A stretch of 64,000 bases of DNA from Parabacteroides hominis (GTDB lineage: Bacteria > Bacteroidota > Bacteroidia > Bacteroidales > Tannerellaceae): assembly GCF_014287585.1 (NCBI RefSeq), contig NZ_JACOOJ010000010.1:62001-126000 (forward strand). Direction: 5' to 3'. The translations under genes and the position numbers were made by a program. Position 1 is the first letter of the stretch. Every line of letters begins with the position of its first letter. The notes beneath the pieces were generated by a model. That model was given only the letters and a program-made list of their open reading frames with translations, was not told the origin of the DNA and did not search any database. Shown here piece after piece: positions 17,451 through 26,618 of this stretch.

Positions 17451-20333
17451 ATGCAGAGGAGATCTTTTATCAAACAGAGTGTTTTATGGACGGCCGGTTG
17501 TGCTGTCGGTAGCCGTATGCCGTTGTGGGGTGCGGTCGATGCGACCGGTGAGGTGACGGGAGCAGCCTTGCGTTCCGGTGAACTATATAAATTATTTCGC
17601 GATCCGCAATCCATTTACCGTCCGTTTGTCCGTTGGTGGTGGAACGGGGATAAAGTGGAAGCCGACGAGTTGAAACGCGAACTGCACATATTGAAGGATG
17701 CAGGTATCGGAGGAGTAGAGATCAATCCGGTCAAATTCCCCGGTAATGACACGGACGATCTGGGAAAGAAGTCGCTGTCCTGGCTGAGTGACGAATGGAT
17801 CGACATGTTACGGGTGACTTTTGACGAGGCGAAGTCGCTCGATATGACCTGCGACCTGATCGTCGGTTCCGGCTGGCCGTTCGGGGCGGAGTTCCTGACG
17901 GGAGACGAACGGGCGGATGTCGTAGTGAATTACTCCGAGAAACTGAGCGGGCCGATCGATTATGAGGTCTCTCGCGACGGCCTGTACTGTGCGGCCGATC
18001 CTGCTATCAGTTCTCCCTTCCTCGGAAAGAAGATGGAGTTAGTATCCTTGCAACTGGTCCCCGAACCGTTTGGCAGTCTTGATCAGGCTATCGACCTGAT
18101 GGGGAAGGAGGTGGACGGGACGTTCAAGTTCAAAGTGCCCGATGGGAAATATGTCTTGTTTGCCTTGGTCAAGATACGCGGTTTCCTCGAAGTGATCAAT
18201 GGCGCCCCCGGTGCTACGGGACCGGTGTTGAACCACTTCAACAAGCCGGCCGTACAGAAATATCTGAATAATATGTCGGACAAGATCCAGAACCGTTTAG
18301 GCCCGTTGTCCGGCAATATCCGTTCCCTGTTTACCGACAGCATGGAACTGGAAGGTTCGAACTGGTCGTATGATATGGCGGAAGAGTTCAAGAGACGTCG
18401 GGGATATGATGTGCAGCCGTACCTGCCTTTCATCCTGTTTAAGATGGGGAGTATGGGGAATGTGTTGACCTATGAGCCGAAGGTGCAGTTCACACCCGAA
18501 CTGGACGATACGATCCAGCGTGTACGCTATGACTTCGAATATACGAAAGCCGAACTGTTGCGCGAGCGTTTTACACGGACTTATCTGGACTGGTGCAAGG
18601 GGCTGAACGTCAAATCGCGTGCACAAGCCTACGGACGTGGTTTCTTCCCGCTCGAAAGCAGCTTGGATTATGATATTCCCGAATGTGAATCCTGGACGAT
18701 GACCTGGTTGCGGCACCGTTTGGGCGAGGAGATGTCGGAAGAGGATTATCGCCGGGGCCGTGCCTATACGATGGTCAATAAATATGTATCTTCTGCCGCC
18801 CACTTGCGGGGAAAGCGCCTGGTGAGTTGCGAGGAGATGACAAATACCTATACCGTGTTCAATATGACATTGGAGTTGTTGAAGATCGGAGGCGACCAGA
18901 CGGCTATCTCCGGTGTGACGCATTCCATCTTCCACGGTTTCAACTATTCTCCGAAAGAAGCTCCGTTCCCCGGATGGATTCGTTACGGGGCTTATTATAA
19001 CGAGAATAACAACTGGTGGCCGTATTTCAAATATTATACCGCTTATAAAGGCCGCATGGCTTCCGCCCTGCAACATGGAACCATGTATGCGGATATCGCG
19101 ATCTTGCATCCGATAGCCGATATGTGGAGCACGTTGGGGATGCAGAACGAGCCGTTCCCCGCCACTACCAATGTGAAATATAAGACATTGGTATGGGAAG
19201 CAATCAATAAGAACGGTAGCGGTTGCGACTATGTTTCCGAATCGATCATCCGGGATGCCGAGATGAAAGACGGTTACTTGTGTTACGGTCCCCGCAAATA
19301 TAAAACGCTTTTCCTGATCGAGGTGGAGAGTATGGAACCGGCTACCGCGCGTAAATTGTATGATTTTGTGGCCTCAGGCGGGCGTATCTTCTGCATCGAG
19401 GCTTATCCGCATAAATCGGTCGGCCTGAAAGATCATGACAAGCACGATAAGGAAGTGCAGGAATGGGTGGAAAAGATGAAGCAGATGGACGGGCGTTTCA
19501 TACTGCTCCATAAACCGGAAAAAGACTTTGTCGGTTGGTATCAGGGGGTTCAGAAAGACTATGGATTGACACCGTATATGACTATCGAAAAACCTGATCC
19601 TTACCTGATGCAGAACCGTTATCAGGGCGATAACAGGGAAGAAATGTTCTTCTTCAGTTATGCGCACCGCTATAATTCGCATCAGACCCGTATCTCCTTC
19701 AGCAACGAGATTGTAAAAGGCCGTCAGGGTTGGGTGTGGGATCTGGAAACGGGCGAACGTTACCGGCTGCCGCTGGATGCCGCCAACAGTTTCCTGTTCG
19801 ACTTCGGCCCGGCTGATTCTCTCCTGATTGTGTTCGATAAGCAAAAGAGAGGGAATGATTATAAGCCGCTGCCTACTTCCGGTACGGACTTGAAAGACCT
19901 GTCCGCCGACTGGGATGTCGAATTTCGTCACAGCCGTGAGAATACGGTGCAAAAGACACATTTCGACAAATTGCAGGATTTGAAAGATACGGACTATGTG
20001 AACTTCTGCGGAACGGTTGTCTATAGGAAGAAAATCAATGTCTCTTCGCCTGCCGGAACGGTGCTTAACCTCGGATTGGTGCACGGTGTGTCCGAAGTAT
20101 TCGTGAACGGGCAGAGCTGCGGTGTCAAATGGTATGGCCGTCGTATTCATCCGGTTGCAGCCCAATTGAAACAGGGTGAGAATACGGTTGAGGTACATGT
20201 CGTAACCGTTATGGGAAACTATATGAAGACGCTGAAGGATAATAAGATTGCCCAGGCATGGACCAGGAGACAGGATGTTGTACAGCCGGCGGGATTGGTC
20301 GGACCGGTAACCGTTTTTAGAATTAAAAATTAA
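17451..20333 (+). CDS. GH106 family alpha-L-rhamnosidase
   Basis: 960 aa. The N-terminus MQRRSFIKQSVLW has a twin-arginine-like signal. The body starts with RPFVRWWWNGDKVEADELKR and GGVEINPVKFPG, then GSGWPFGAEF and SCEEMTNTYTVFNMT, all typical of GH106 rhamnosidases. A C-terminal beta-sandwich (from about residue 840) ends the protein. The enzyme would release alpha-linked L-rhamnose from rhamnogalacturonan, matching the flanking GH28 genes. It begins 15 bp after the dead GH28 paralogue behind an unusually Shine-Dalgarno-like AAAGGAGG, so its translation may be stronger than usual for this phylum. The stop codon lies inside a 14-bp tandem repeat. Confidence 0.9.
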   Translation: MQRRSFIKQSVLWTAGCAVGSRMPLWGAVDATGEVTGAALRSGELYKLFRDPQSIYRPFVRWWWNGDKVEADELKRELHILKDAGIGGVEINPVKFPGNDTDDLGKKSLSWLSDEWIDMLRVTFDEAKSLDMTCDLIVGSGWPFGAEFLTGDERADVVVNYSEKLSGPIDYEVSRDGLYCAADPAISSPFLGKKMELVSLQLVPEPFGSLDQAIDLMGKEVDGTFKFKVPDGKYVLFALVKIRGFLEVINGAPGATGPVLNHFNKPAVQKYLNNMSDKIQNRLGPLSGNIRSLFTDSMELEGSNWSYDMAEEFKRRRGYDVQPYLPFILFKMGSMGNVLTYEPKVQFTPELDDTIQRVRYDFEYTKAELLRERFTRTYLDWCKGLNVKSRAQAYGRGFFPLESSLDYDIPECESWTMTWLRHRLGEEMSEEDYRRGRAYTMVNKYVSSAAHLRGKRLVSCEEMTNTYTVFNMTLELLKIGGDQTAISGVTHSIFHGFNYSPKEAPFPGWIRYGAYYNENNNWWPYFKYYTAYKGRMASALQHGTMYADIAILHPIADMWSTLGMQNEPFPATTNVKYKTLVWEAINKNGSGCDYVSESIIRDAEMKDGYLCYGPRKYKTLFLIEVESMEPATARKLYDFVASGGRIFCIEAYPHKSVGLKDHDKHDKEVQEWVEKMKQMDGRFILLHKPEKDFVGWYQGVQKDYGLTPYMTIEKPDPYLMQNRYQGDNREEMFFFSYAHRYNSHQTRISFSNEIVKGRQGWVWDLETGERYRLPLDAANSFLFDFGPADSLLIVFDKQKRGNDYKPLPTSGTDLKDLSADWDVEFRHSRENTVQKTHFDKLQDLKDTDYVNFCGTVVYRKKINVSSPAGTVLNLGLVHGVSEVFVNGQSCGVKWYGRRIHPVAAQLKQGENTVEVHVVTVMGNYMKTLKDNKIAQAWTRRQDVVQPAGLVGPVTVFRIKN

Positions 20334-20348
20334 GAATTAAAAATTAAG
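20321..20348. repeat. Perfect tandem 14-bp duplication
   Basis: AATTAAAAATTAAG occurs twice head to tail (20321-20334 and 20335-20348). The first copy contains the last codons and the stop of the GH106 gene. This suggests a recent slippage or duplication in the spacer before the third GH28-type gene. Confidence 0.9.
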
Positions 20349-20361
20349 ACTTAGAAGAGCT

Positions 20362-21831
20362 ATGAATGTGATTAGAAAAATAATGATCCTGTGCTTGCTG
20401 GCGGGAATGGTGATTCCGGTGTGGGCGAAAGATTACCAGATGACTATGTTCGGGATCAGGTCGGATGGGACGACCATGAATACCCGTTCCATACAAAAGG
20501 CGATCGACTTTATTTCCGAGAATGGGGGCGGACGTCTGGTGTTTACCGTCGGACGTTATCTGACCGGCAGTATTCATTTGAAGTCGAATGTGACGATCCA
20601 TTTAGGAGAGGGGGCTGTGTTGGTCGGTTCCACCAATCCTTATGATTATGATATGGAACTGAATGCCTGGTACGGCTTGATCCTGGCGAACAAGCAGGAT
20701 AATATCGGCATTACCGGTAAAGGGGTGATCGACGGTCGCGGGCGTGAACTTGCCAATAACTTCATCAACCAGGTTTATTCAGGGGTGATCAAGGATAAGT
20801 TGCAGTTGGGGCGTGTTGCCAACCGTCCGAAGCTGGTCTATCTTCGCGAATGCAAGAATGTGGAGATAAAAGATGTGACGATGATGAATCCGGCTTTCTG
20901 GACGCAGACCTACGACCAGTGCGAGAACCTGTTGATCGACGGTATCACGGTGCATAGCCGTGCTTACTGGAATAACGACGGGATGGATATTGTCGACTGT
21001 AACGGCGCGTTGATCCAAAACTGTTATGTGGATGCGACAGACGATGCGATCTGCCTGAAATCCCATAGCGCCGATGCCGTTTGCCAGAATATCGAGGTAC
21101 GCAACAACACGGCCTGTTCAAGTGCAAGCGGTATCAAGTTCGGAACGGCTTCGACGGGTGGCTTCAAGAATATAAAGATTATCAATAACACTGTATTCGA
21201 CACGTTCCGTTCGGCCATAACGATCCAGGCGGTTGATGGCGGGCAGGTTGAAAATGTGGTAGTGGATAGCCTTCGTTCCATCAATACCGGAAATCCCATC
21301 TATTTGGTCGTGGGAGAACGCCGTGAAGGGCGTCGCAGCCGGATGGACAACGTGCATATCTCGAATGTTTATGCCGAGGTCCCGGCAACGAAACCGGATG
21401 CAGGTTATGACTACGAAGGGCCGACGGAAGATAATCCGCGCAATGTCTCGCCTTCCGGCATTGTCGGCTTGCAGGATAACAAGATTACGAATGTCTCTAT
21501 CGAGAATGTCGAGATCGTCTATCCGGGCGGTGGTAATCCGTTGTATGCTAAAGTGGGCCTGGACGAACTGGACAAAGTACCGGAAATGCCGAAGGCTTAC
21601 CCTGAGTTCTCTCAGCATAAGGAGTTGCCGGCCTGGGGGTTTTATGTCCGTCATGCCGATGGGGTCACTTTCAAGAATGTGAAGTTGACTGCTTTGAAGA
21701 AAGACTATCGTCCGGCTATTGTTTTGGACGATGTGCACAACGGTGCATTTACGAAGATCAAAGTGGTTGAACCGTCTGCCGGAAAGAAGGAAAAGATACA
21801 CGCTTACAAGTCTACGAAGATTAAAAAATAG
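20362..21831 (+). CDS. GH28 family glycoside hydrolase (second intact copy)
   Basis: 489 aa, closely similar to the GH28 at 15183. The signal peptide ends near IPVWAKD. Catalytic blocks NNDGMDIVDC and ATDDAICLKSH are intact, followed by SSASGIKFGT. The two intact copies share most of their beta-helix and the same C-terminal block around ELPAWGFYVRHADG. They probably act on related but distinct galacturonic-acid linkages. It is the last gene of the operon; no strong intrinsic terminator follows directly, but the long inverted-repeat element starts 5 bp downstream and may take that role. Confidence 0.92.
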   Translation: MNVIRKIMILCLLAGMVIPVWAKDYQMTMFGIRSDGTTMNTRSIQKAIDFISENGGGRLVFTVGRYLTGSIHLKSNVTIHLGEGAVLVGSTNPYDYDMELNAWYGLILANKQDNIGITGKGVIDGRGRELANNFINQVYSGVIKDKLQLGRVANRPKLVYLRECKNVEIKDVTMMNPAFWTQTYDQCENLLIDGITVHSRAYWNNDGMDIVDCNGALIQNCYVDATDDAICLKSHSADAVCQNIEVRNNTACSSASGIKFGTASTGGFKNIKIINNTVFDTFRSAITIQAVDGGQVENVVVDSLRSINTGNPIYLVVGERREGRRSRMDNVHISNVYAEVPATKPDAGYDYEGPTEDNPRNVSPSGIVGLQDNKITNVSIENVEIVYPGGGNPLYAKVGLDELDKVPEMPKAYPEFSQHKELPAWGFYVRHADGVTFKNVKLTALKKDYRPAIVLDDVHNGAFTKIKVVEPSAGKKEKIHAYKSTKIKK

Positions 21832-21836
21832 AAAGC

Positions 21837-22162
21837 GTTTCCGCACGTTCCGCATGTTCCGTCTTATACACTTTTTTGCTGGTGAAATTTATAATTATAT
21901 AATTGTATAATAATGTTTTACAGCTAAAGATATGTAGTGCGGAACTTTTTTTACATGCGGTTTCCGTAACTATTCCGGTCTATCAGGGAAACATCGCAAA
22001 AGTCATTCTTGATCCCTCCCCATAGGGATCATGGATATCTATTTTCATATTTTCTGTTTTCCGCAGGCTGAAAATAGATAAATTAGCCTTAATGGTCTGT
22101 TATATAATGCTTTCCTCCATGAGAAAAGTGTATAAGGCGGAACATGCGGAACGTGCGGAAAC
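21837..22162. repeat. 326-bp element with 39-bp inverted terminal arms
   Basis: Arms 21837-21875 and 22124-22162 are inverted copies matching at 38 of 39 positions. Each arm contains a 9-bp periodicity built on TTCCGCA (two and a half units). The interior has no ORF of note but two clean hairpins: GATCCCT/AGGGATC (22011-22030) and a perfect 12-bp stem (22036-22047 with 22069-22080). More TGCGG motifs occur inside at about 21935-21960. It has the layout of a non-autonomous mobile element or of a very large hairpin RNA. No target-site duplication was recognised. Confidence 0.8.
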
Positions 22163-22170
22163 TCATAAAA

Positions 22171-22202
22171 AACGTACATCTTTTCAGAAGAAGATGTACG
22201 TT
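22171..22202 (-). terminator. Intrinsic terminator of the 36-codon gene
   Basis: A perfect 12-bp stem (AACGTACATCTT with AAGATGTACGTT) over an 8-nt loop, followed on the minus strand by six T. It lies 22 bp past the small gene's stop codon. Confidence 0.75.
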
Positions 22203-22223
22203 TTCCAAATGAAAAACTTACGT

Positions 22224-22334
22224 TTATTTATCCAAAGATCTTAACCAGCGCTTTCCGGCGGGAGTCAGAATAAAGATCAAGTAGACTAAAGCTAATCCAC
22301 CGATAATACTATATAAAGTAACTGCTGCACTCAT
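22224..22334 (-). CDS. 36-aa single-pass membrane protein
   Basis: A 36-codon ORF on the minus strand. It starts MSAAVTLYSIIGG, continues with one hydrophobic segment of about 18 residues to FIL, and ends in a basic tail TPAGKRWLRSLDK. The order is that of a small inner-membrane protein with a cytoplasmic positive C-terminus. A perfect terminator sits 22 bp downstream and no other gene on that strand could use it, which supports a real transcript. I do not recognise a family. It resembles KdpF-type accessory peptides only in size and topology; no transporter gene is nearby. Confidence 0.65.
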   Translation of the reverse strand: MSAAVTLYSIIGGLALVYLIFILTPAGKRWLRSLDK

Positions 22335-22457
22335 TGTCTGTCTTTTTTATTAGTTATTAATGTAATAAATGCACCTTTCTTCCTTCACAATCGGAAGCAA
22401 ATGAAAATTCACATTCTGTTTTCTTTTCATAGCTAATATGTTTAGTTATACGAAAGT

Positions 22458-22492
22458 AAAGGTAGAAAAGATTTCAAACCTTTCCTACCTTT
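22458..22492 (-). terminator. Hairpin after the GH92 operon
   Basis: AAAGGTAG and CTACCTTT frame a longer imperfect stem (about 12 bp with one mismatch, 9-nt loop). It lies 30 bp past the stop at 22522. There is no long U-run. Confidence 0.5.
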
Positions 22493-22521
22493 TATGAATT
22501 ATTTTCGTGATAAAGACGGCT

Positions 22522-24174
22522 TTAGAAATACCCGTGCGTTTTCACATCTCCATATTTGAGGGCTATCTCCACCCGTTTGACGATAAATGTATTATCATCT
22601 TCGGACTGGAAAGCGATGCGGTTATATCCTTGCTTGAGGACTTTGCCGGGCAGGATAAAGGCATATTCCTTTTCTTCTCCTTCCAGTCCGCGTTCCCTGT
22701 CGTACAGGCGGGTGTAGGCAGGCATTTCTTTTTCAACCGTTTCCCCGTTTACCGTCAACCGGCAGGCTATCGGCCGACTGGTGCGGATGAATAGGATTGC
22801 TTCTTCCGGATATCCTTCTTCTACCGAATCCCCGATATAGAGATCCGCCTCTTTCCGTTCGCCTTTGCCTATTTTTAACGGGAGTGGGGAATCTGGCTTT
22901 ATATTGTACTGGACAACTCCGTCAGACAGTGCATAGATCTTATTCCGGCCTTTTAAAGTTTCCAACGAACCCAATTCCCGGAGCAGCTCCGGCATCATGA
23001 TCCGGCAAACCTGGCCGCCGTCTTCCAGATATAGTTTCCCGTCATGTTCGGAATTGAACGCGCCGAAATAGTAGTTGAACAGGTAGATCCCGTCTGCCCC
23101 CTGCGAGAGGATATGGGAACACATGCCCCTGTGCATGCCGTGTGACCAGAATTCCCGCGGGCGGTAGCCTCCGTCGTCGATCGAGCTGTAGAACGGGATG
23201 TTGAGGTCTTTCCCCATTTCTTCCCTGAACTTGGCCACCGGCATGGCGGGATCGCCTCTCCAATGGACACCTGTACTGATAAAGTCCAGCAGTCCGAGGC
23301 GCAGCCATTCGCGTATATCCAGCCCTTTCATCATGTTTTGCTCGGCCGTCGGCGCTACACGTGCGGAGAGCAGGATCTTTCTGCCTTGTTTAGCTGAAAT
23401 TTCATCCACCTTCTGACGGATATCTTTCATTAATTGTGTCATAAGCGGTGCGTTCTGCGGCCCTGTGCCAGACTTGAAGTAAACGATAAAGCGCATAAAG
23501 TCGAGATCGTATCCGTCGATTATGTCGGCATAATTCTCCAATTGCTCGGAAATAATCGCCAGCTTGCGATCGCGGACTTCCTTTATGGCGAAGTCAAAAG
23601 CTCCGCCGCTGTTATAACCTTGTGTCGTGTCGTTCAGCCAGTATTCCGGATGCTGAATCCAGAAATCGGTGTACCAGATCGGACAATGGGTAGTCGTATC
23701 ATTGAAATGCAAGTCGTTCATCCGGTAGGTGATGAAGGCTTCCATCCCCTTCTCCTTTGCCCTTTTTAGGGTATAGGCGACCAAGTCCGTCCCTTCTTTT
23801 TCCAGGTTCAGATGGTTCCGGTAGTATTTTCGGAAAGAGTTATATTGAGCCGTGTCGCAGCCGCAATCCAACGTTCCGTTCAGGTCGTCTCCCATCACAT
23901 GGCCATATTTGGAGCGGACATAGAAGAAATCGCTGCCGGAGCACATCATATAGGTCGTGACCTGTGAGTTCGCCACCATATCGACACTGGAATCCAGGTC
24001 GGCAAGCGTAAGCGGACGATACTTGAACCAGCGGTTTCCTAACAGGTCGGAACCGTCGTTATTATGAATGATCCGGAATGTCCGTTCGGGAGCCTTTTTT
24101 ACATCGGGTGCACAGGCAAAGAAAGCCTGTGCACATAAAAGAATCGAGAAATAGTTAATTATAAGTGATTTCAT
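22522..24174 (-). CDS. Lipoprotein with glycosidase-like TIM-barrel features
   Basis: 550 aa. The signal peptide ends in lipobox FFACAP. The body has the run of beta-strand/alpha-helix segments expected of a TIM barrel (KGMEAFITYRMNDLHFND, DGYDLDFMRFIVYFKSG, KILLSARVAPT, GLLDFISTGVHWRGD, FYSSIDDGGYRP), with paired acidic residues in DGYDLDFMRF that could be catalytic. The C-terminal ~130 residues look like a beta-sandwich. I suspect a glycoside hydrolase related to GH10-like or GHL families, but cannot name one. It starts 14 bp after the GH92 stop, so the two form an operon. Confidence 0.55.
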   Translation of the reverse strand: MKSLIINYFSILLCAQAFFACAPDVKKAPERTFRIIHNNDGSDLLGNRWFKYRPLTLADLDSSVDMVANSQVTTYMMCSGSDFFYVRSKYGHVMGDDLNGTLDCGCDTAQYNSFRKYYRNHLNLEKEGTDLVAYTLKRAKEKGMEAFITYRMNDLHFNDTTTHCPIWYTDFWIQHPEYWLNDTTQGYNSGGAFDFAIKEVRDRKLAIISEQLENYADIIDGYDLDFMRFIVYFKSGTGPQNAPLMTQLMKDIRQKVDEISAKQGRKILLSARVAPTAEQNMMKGLDIREWLRLGLLDFISTGVHWRGDPAMPVAKFREEMGKDLNIPFYSSIDDGGYRPREFWSHGMHRGMCSHILSQGADGIYLFNYYFGAFNSEHDGKLYLEDGGQVCRIMMPELLRELGSLETLKGRNKIYALSDGVVQYNIKPDSPLPLKIGKGERKEADLYIGDSVEEGYPEEAILFIRTSRPIACRLTVNGETVEKEMPAYTRLYDRERGLEGEEKEYAFILPGKVLKQGYNRIAFQSEDDNTFIVKRVEIALKYGDVKTHGYF

Positions 24175-24188
24175 GGTGTGTTGTGTGT

Positions 24189-26510
24189 TTATTCGGCTAA
24201 TGAATAAGGCTTTTCCTCTGCTGTGAACTGCCTTTTCTTATTGGGACTCGAAGTCATTTGGAAGACGAGTTCGCCTCCGTCCATGATATCCTGATGGGTG
24301 ATGTACGCCTTTTCGTAAGGTTTGCCGTTCAGGGTGACGGATTTGATGTAACGGTTCTTGTCGCTGACCTTATCCGCTCTGACCGTAAATGTTTTTCCGT
24401 TTTCCAGGTTTACCCGCATGTAAGGAAGGTAAGGAGTTCCGATGACATACTGGTCGGTTCCGGGGCATACCGGATAGAAGCCCAAGGCCGAGAAGATGTA
24501 CCAGGCGGACATCTGGCCGCAATCGTCGTTGCCGCACAGGCCGTCGATATTGTTGCGGTACATGCGGTTCATGATCTCGCGAATCCAGTATTGCGTCTTC
24601 CACGGTTCGGTAGTCCAACTGTATAAATAAGGAATGTGGTGGCTCGGTTCGTTACCGTGGACATAAGTGCCGAGCAAGCCTTCCCGTGTCACATCTTCGG
24701 TCTGGGCGAAGAACTCGTCCGGCAGATGCATGGTAAACAAGGAGTCCAGCTTGTTGATAAAGCTGCGGTTGCCACCCATCAGGCGGATCAGGTCGGACGG
24801 AGCCTGCGGAACATAGAAAGAATAGTTCCAGGCGTTTCCTTCGATAAAACCTTGTCCGTGTGTGCTGAGCAGGTCGATATCCTCTTTCCAGCTACCGTCT
24901 TTGTAACGCGGACAGGCGAAGCCCAGGCCGGGTTTGAACACGTTCTTGTAAGAGAGTGCGCGCTTCTTGTAAGTATCGGCAATCTGTTTGTCTCCCATCA
25001 AAAGAGCAGTGTGATAGACTGTCCAATCCTCATAGGCATTTTCCAATGTGATGGATGCCGATGTTTGTGAATCGTCGAAAGGAACATATCCTAATCGTTT
25101 ATACTCGTCCGTATGATCATAATAAGGCACGTTCGAACTGCTGACCATCGCTTTGATCGCTTCCTGTTTGTCGATCGGCAAGCCTTTGGTGATGGCATCG
25201 GCCAGGACAGAAACCGAGTGATAGCCGATCATGCACCAGTTCTCGTTACCCATATGCGACCAGACCGGCAGCAGGTGATGCACACTTTGGCTGTAATGGG
25301 CGAGCATCGATTTCACAAGGTCCGTGCTGACATCCCGTTTGATGATGTTGAACAACGGATGCAAAGCCCGGTATGTGTCCCAGACAGAAAATACGGTATA
25401 GTTCGTAAAGCCCTCGGCCTGGTGGATATTGTGGTCGATCCCCCGGTATTTCCCGTCTACATCCATATAAACGGACGGATTGATCATCGTATGGTACAAA
25501 GAAGTATAAAGCATGGATAGCTGGTCGTTGCTGCCCTCCGCATCGATGACGGACAGCGCGTTCTCCCATTTCCCGTTCGTTTCCTGGCGGATCGTGTCAA
25601 ACGACTTGCCGGTAGCCTCCGCTTGCAGGTTCTTTACGGCCCCGTCTGTTCCGACAGCCGAAAGAGCCACTTTGATTTCGAGCGGGGCGCTTCCTTCCTT
25701 GAACTCGAAGTAAGAAACGACTTTACGTCCGCCGATCTCCGGGAAGTTCTCTGCTGTATTGAAACGCCGGAAACCACCCGGATAGTTGACTTTCTCCCGG
25801 TCCGTATATCCGTAACGGGTGACCGGCTGGGAGAACGAGATGGCAAAATAGGTGTAGTTTACACGGCTCCATCCGTTGGTAATGCGGTAGCCGGTAACCA
25901 GGGTGTCGTTTTCGACCCGGAGGTTTGCCCACAACACCTTGCCGTCGTAATTGTAGATGCCGTGGTTGAGGTCGAGTATCAGTTGTTTCTTCTGATCGGC
26001 CGGATAGGTGTATTTATGAATACCGGTCCGTTCGGTTGCCGTCAGTTGCACTTTGATCTGGTCGTCGGCCAGCAACACTTCGTAGTAGCCCGGACGGGAT
26101 ATTTCGGTGTCATGGCTGAACCGGGAACGATAGCCGCTGTCCGGATTATCAGCCGTACCGGGGTTGACCTGTAATTTCCCGGTGAAAGGCATCAGCAGGA
26201 TATCGCCGAGGTCGGAATGCCCCGTTCCGCTGAAGTGCGTATGGCTGAAACCGACGATGGAACTGTCCTTATGCTGGTAGCCGGCACAGTATTCATACGC
26301 GCGGGGTTGATAGACTCCGTCGATGTTATGGGGAATGGTATCGGTGTCAGGACTTACCTGTACGATGCCGAACGGGGCGCAGGCGCCGGGAAATGTATGT
26401 CCCATCCCGTTTGTTCCGATGATCGGGTTTACCAGATCGGTCTTTTGCGCCATAACCGGCATGGTTATGCAGGCAAGAGCGACAATCAGTGATTTCATTT
26501 GTTTTTGCAT
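24189..26510 (-). CDS. GH92 family alpha-mannosidase
   Basis: 773 aa from the ATG at 26510, which gives a clean signal peptide MQKQMKSLIVALAC ending MAQ; a longer in-frame start at 26561 would put charged residues before it. Family hallmarks: IIGTNGMGHTFPGACAPFG at the mature N-terminus, YVHGNEPSHHIPYLY, and GNDDCGQMSAWYIFSALGF, which holds the catalytic acidic residues. GH92 enzymes are calcium-dependent exo-alpha-mannosidases that remove terminal mannose from N-glycans or yeast mannan. The operon partner downstream is the TIM-barrel lipoprotein. It faces the pectin operon, so the two transcripts may serve different glycans. Confidence 0.93.
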   Translation of the reverse strand: MQKQMKSLIVALACITMPVMAQKTDLVNPIIGTNGMGHTFPGACAPFGIVQVSPDTDTIPHNIDGVYQPRAYEYCAGYQHKDSSIVGFSHTHFSGTGHSDLGDILLMPFTGKLQVNPGTADNPDSGYRSRFSHDTEISRPGYYEVLLADDQIKVQLTATERTGIHKYTYPADQKKQLILDLNHGIYNYDGKVLWANLRVENDTLVTGYRITNGWSRVNYTYFAISFSQPVTRYGYTDREKVNYPGGFRRFNTAENFPEIGGRKVVSYFEFKEGSAPLEIKVALSAVGTDGAVKNLQAEATGKSFDTIRQETNGKWENALSVIDAEGSNDQLSMLYTSLYHTMINPSVYMDVDGKYRGIDHNIHQAEGFTNYTVFSVWDTYRALHPLFNIIKRDVSTDLVKSMLAHYSQSVHHLLPVWSHMGNENWCMIGYHSVSVLADAITKGLPIDKQEAIKAMVSSSNVPYYDHTDEYKRLGYVPFDDSQTSASITLENAYEDWTVYHTALLMGDKQIADTYKKRALSYKNVFKPGLGFACPRYKDGSWKEDIDLLSTHGQGFIEGNAWNYSFYVPQAPSDLIRLMGGNRSFINKLDSLFTMHLPDEFFAQTEDVTREGLLGTYVHGNEPSHHIPYLYSWTTEPWKTQYWIREIMNRMYRNNIDGLCGNDDCGQMSAWYIFSALGFYPVCPGTDQYVIGTPYLPYMRVNLENGKTFTVRADKVSDKNRYIKSVTLNGKPYEKAYITHQDIMDGGELVFQMTSSPNKKRQFTAEEKPYSLAE

Positions 26511-26618
26511 ATGCGTGTTTTTCTTATTTTCTGGGATGTCCAAAGGTAAGCAAAGCCGCAAATATGCAAATGTATTTTTTGTCGGATTTATTTAGATATT
26601 TGGCTAAATGGCGGAAAG

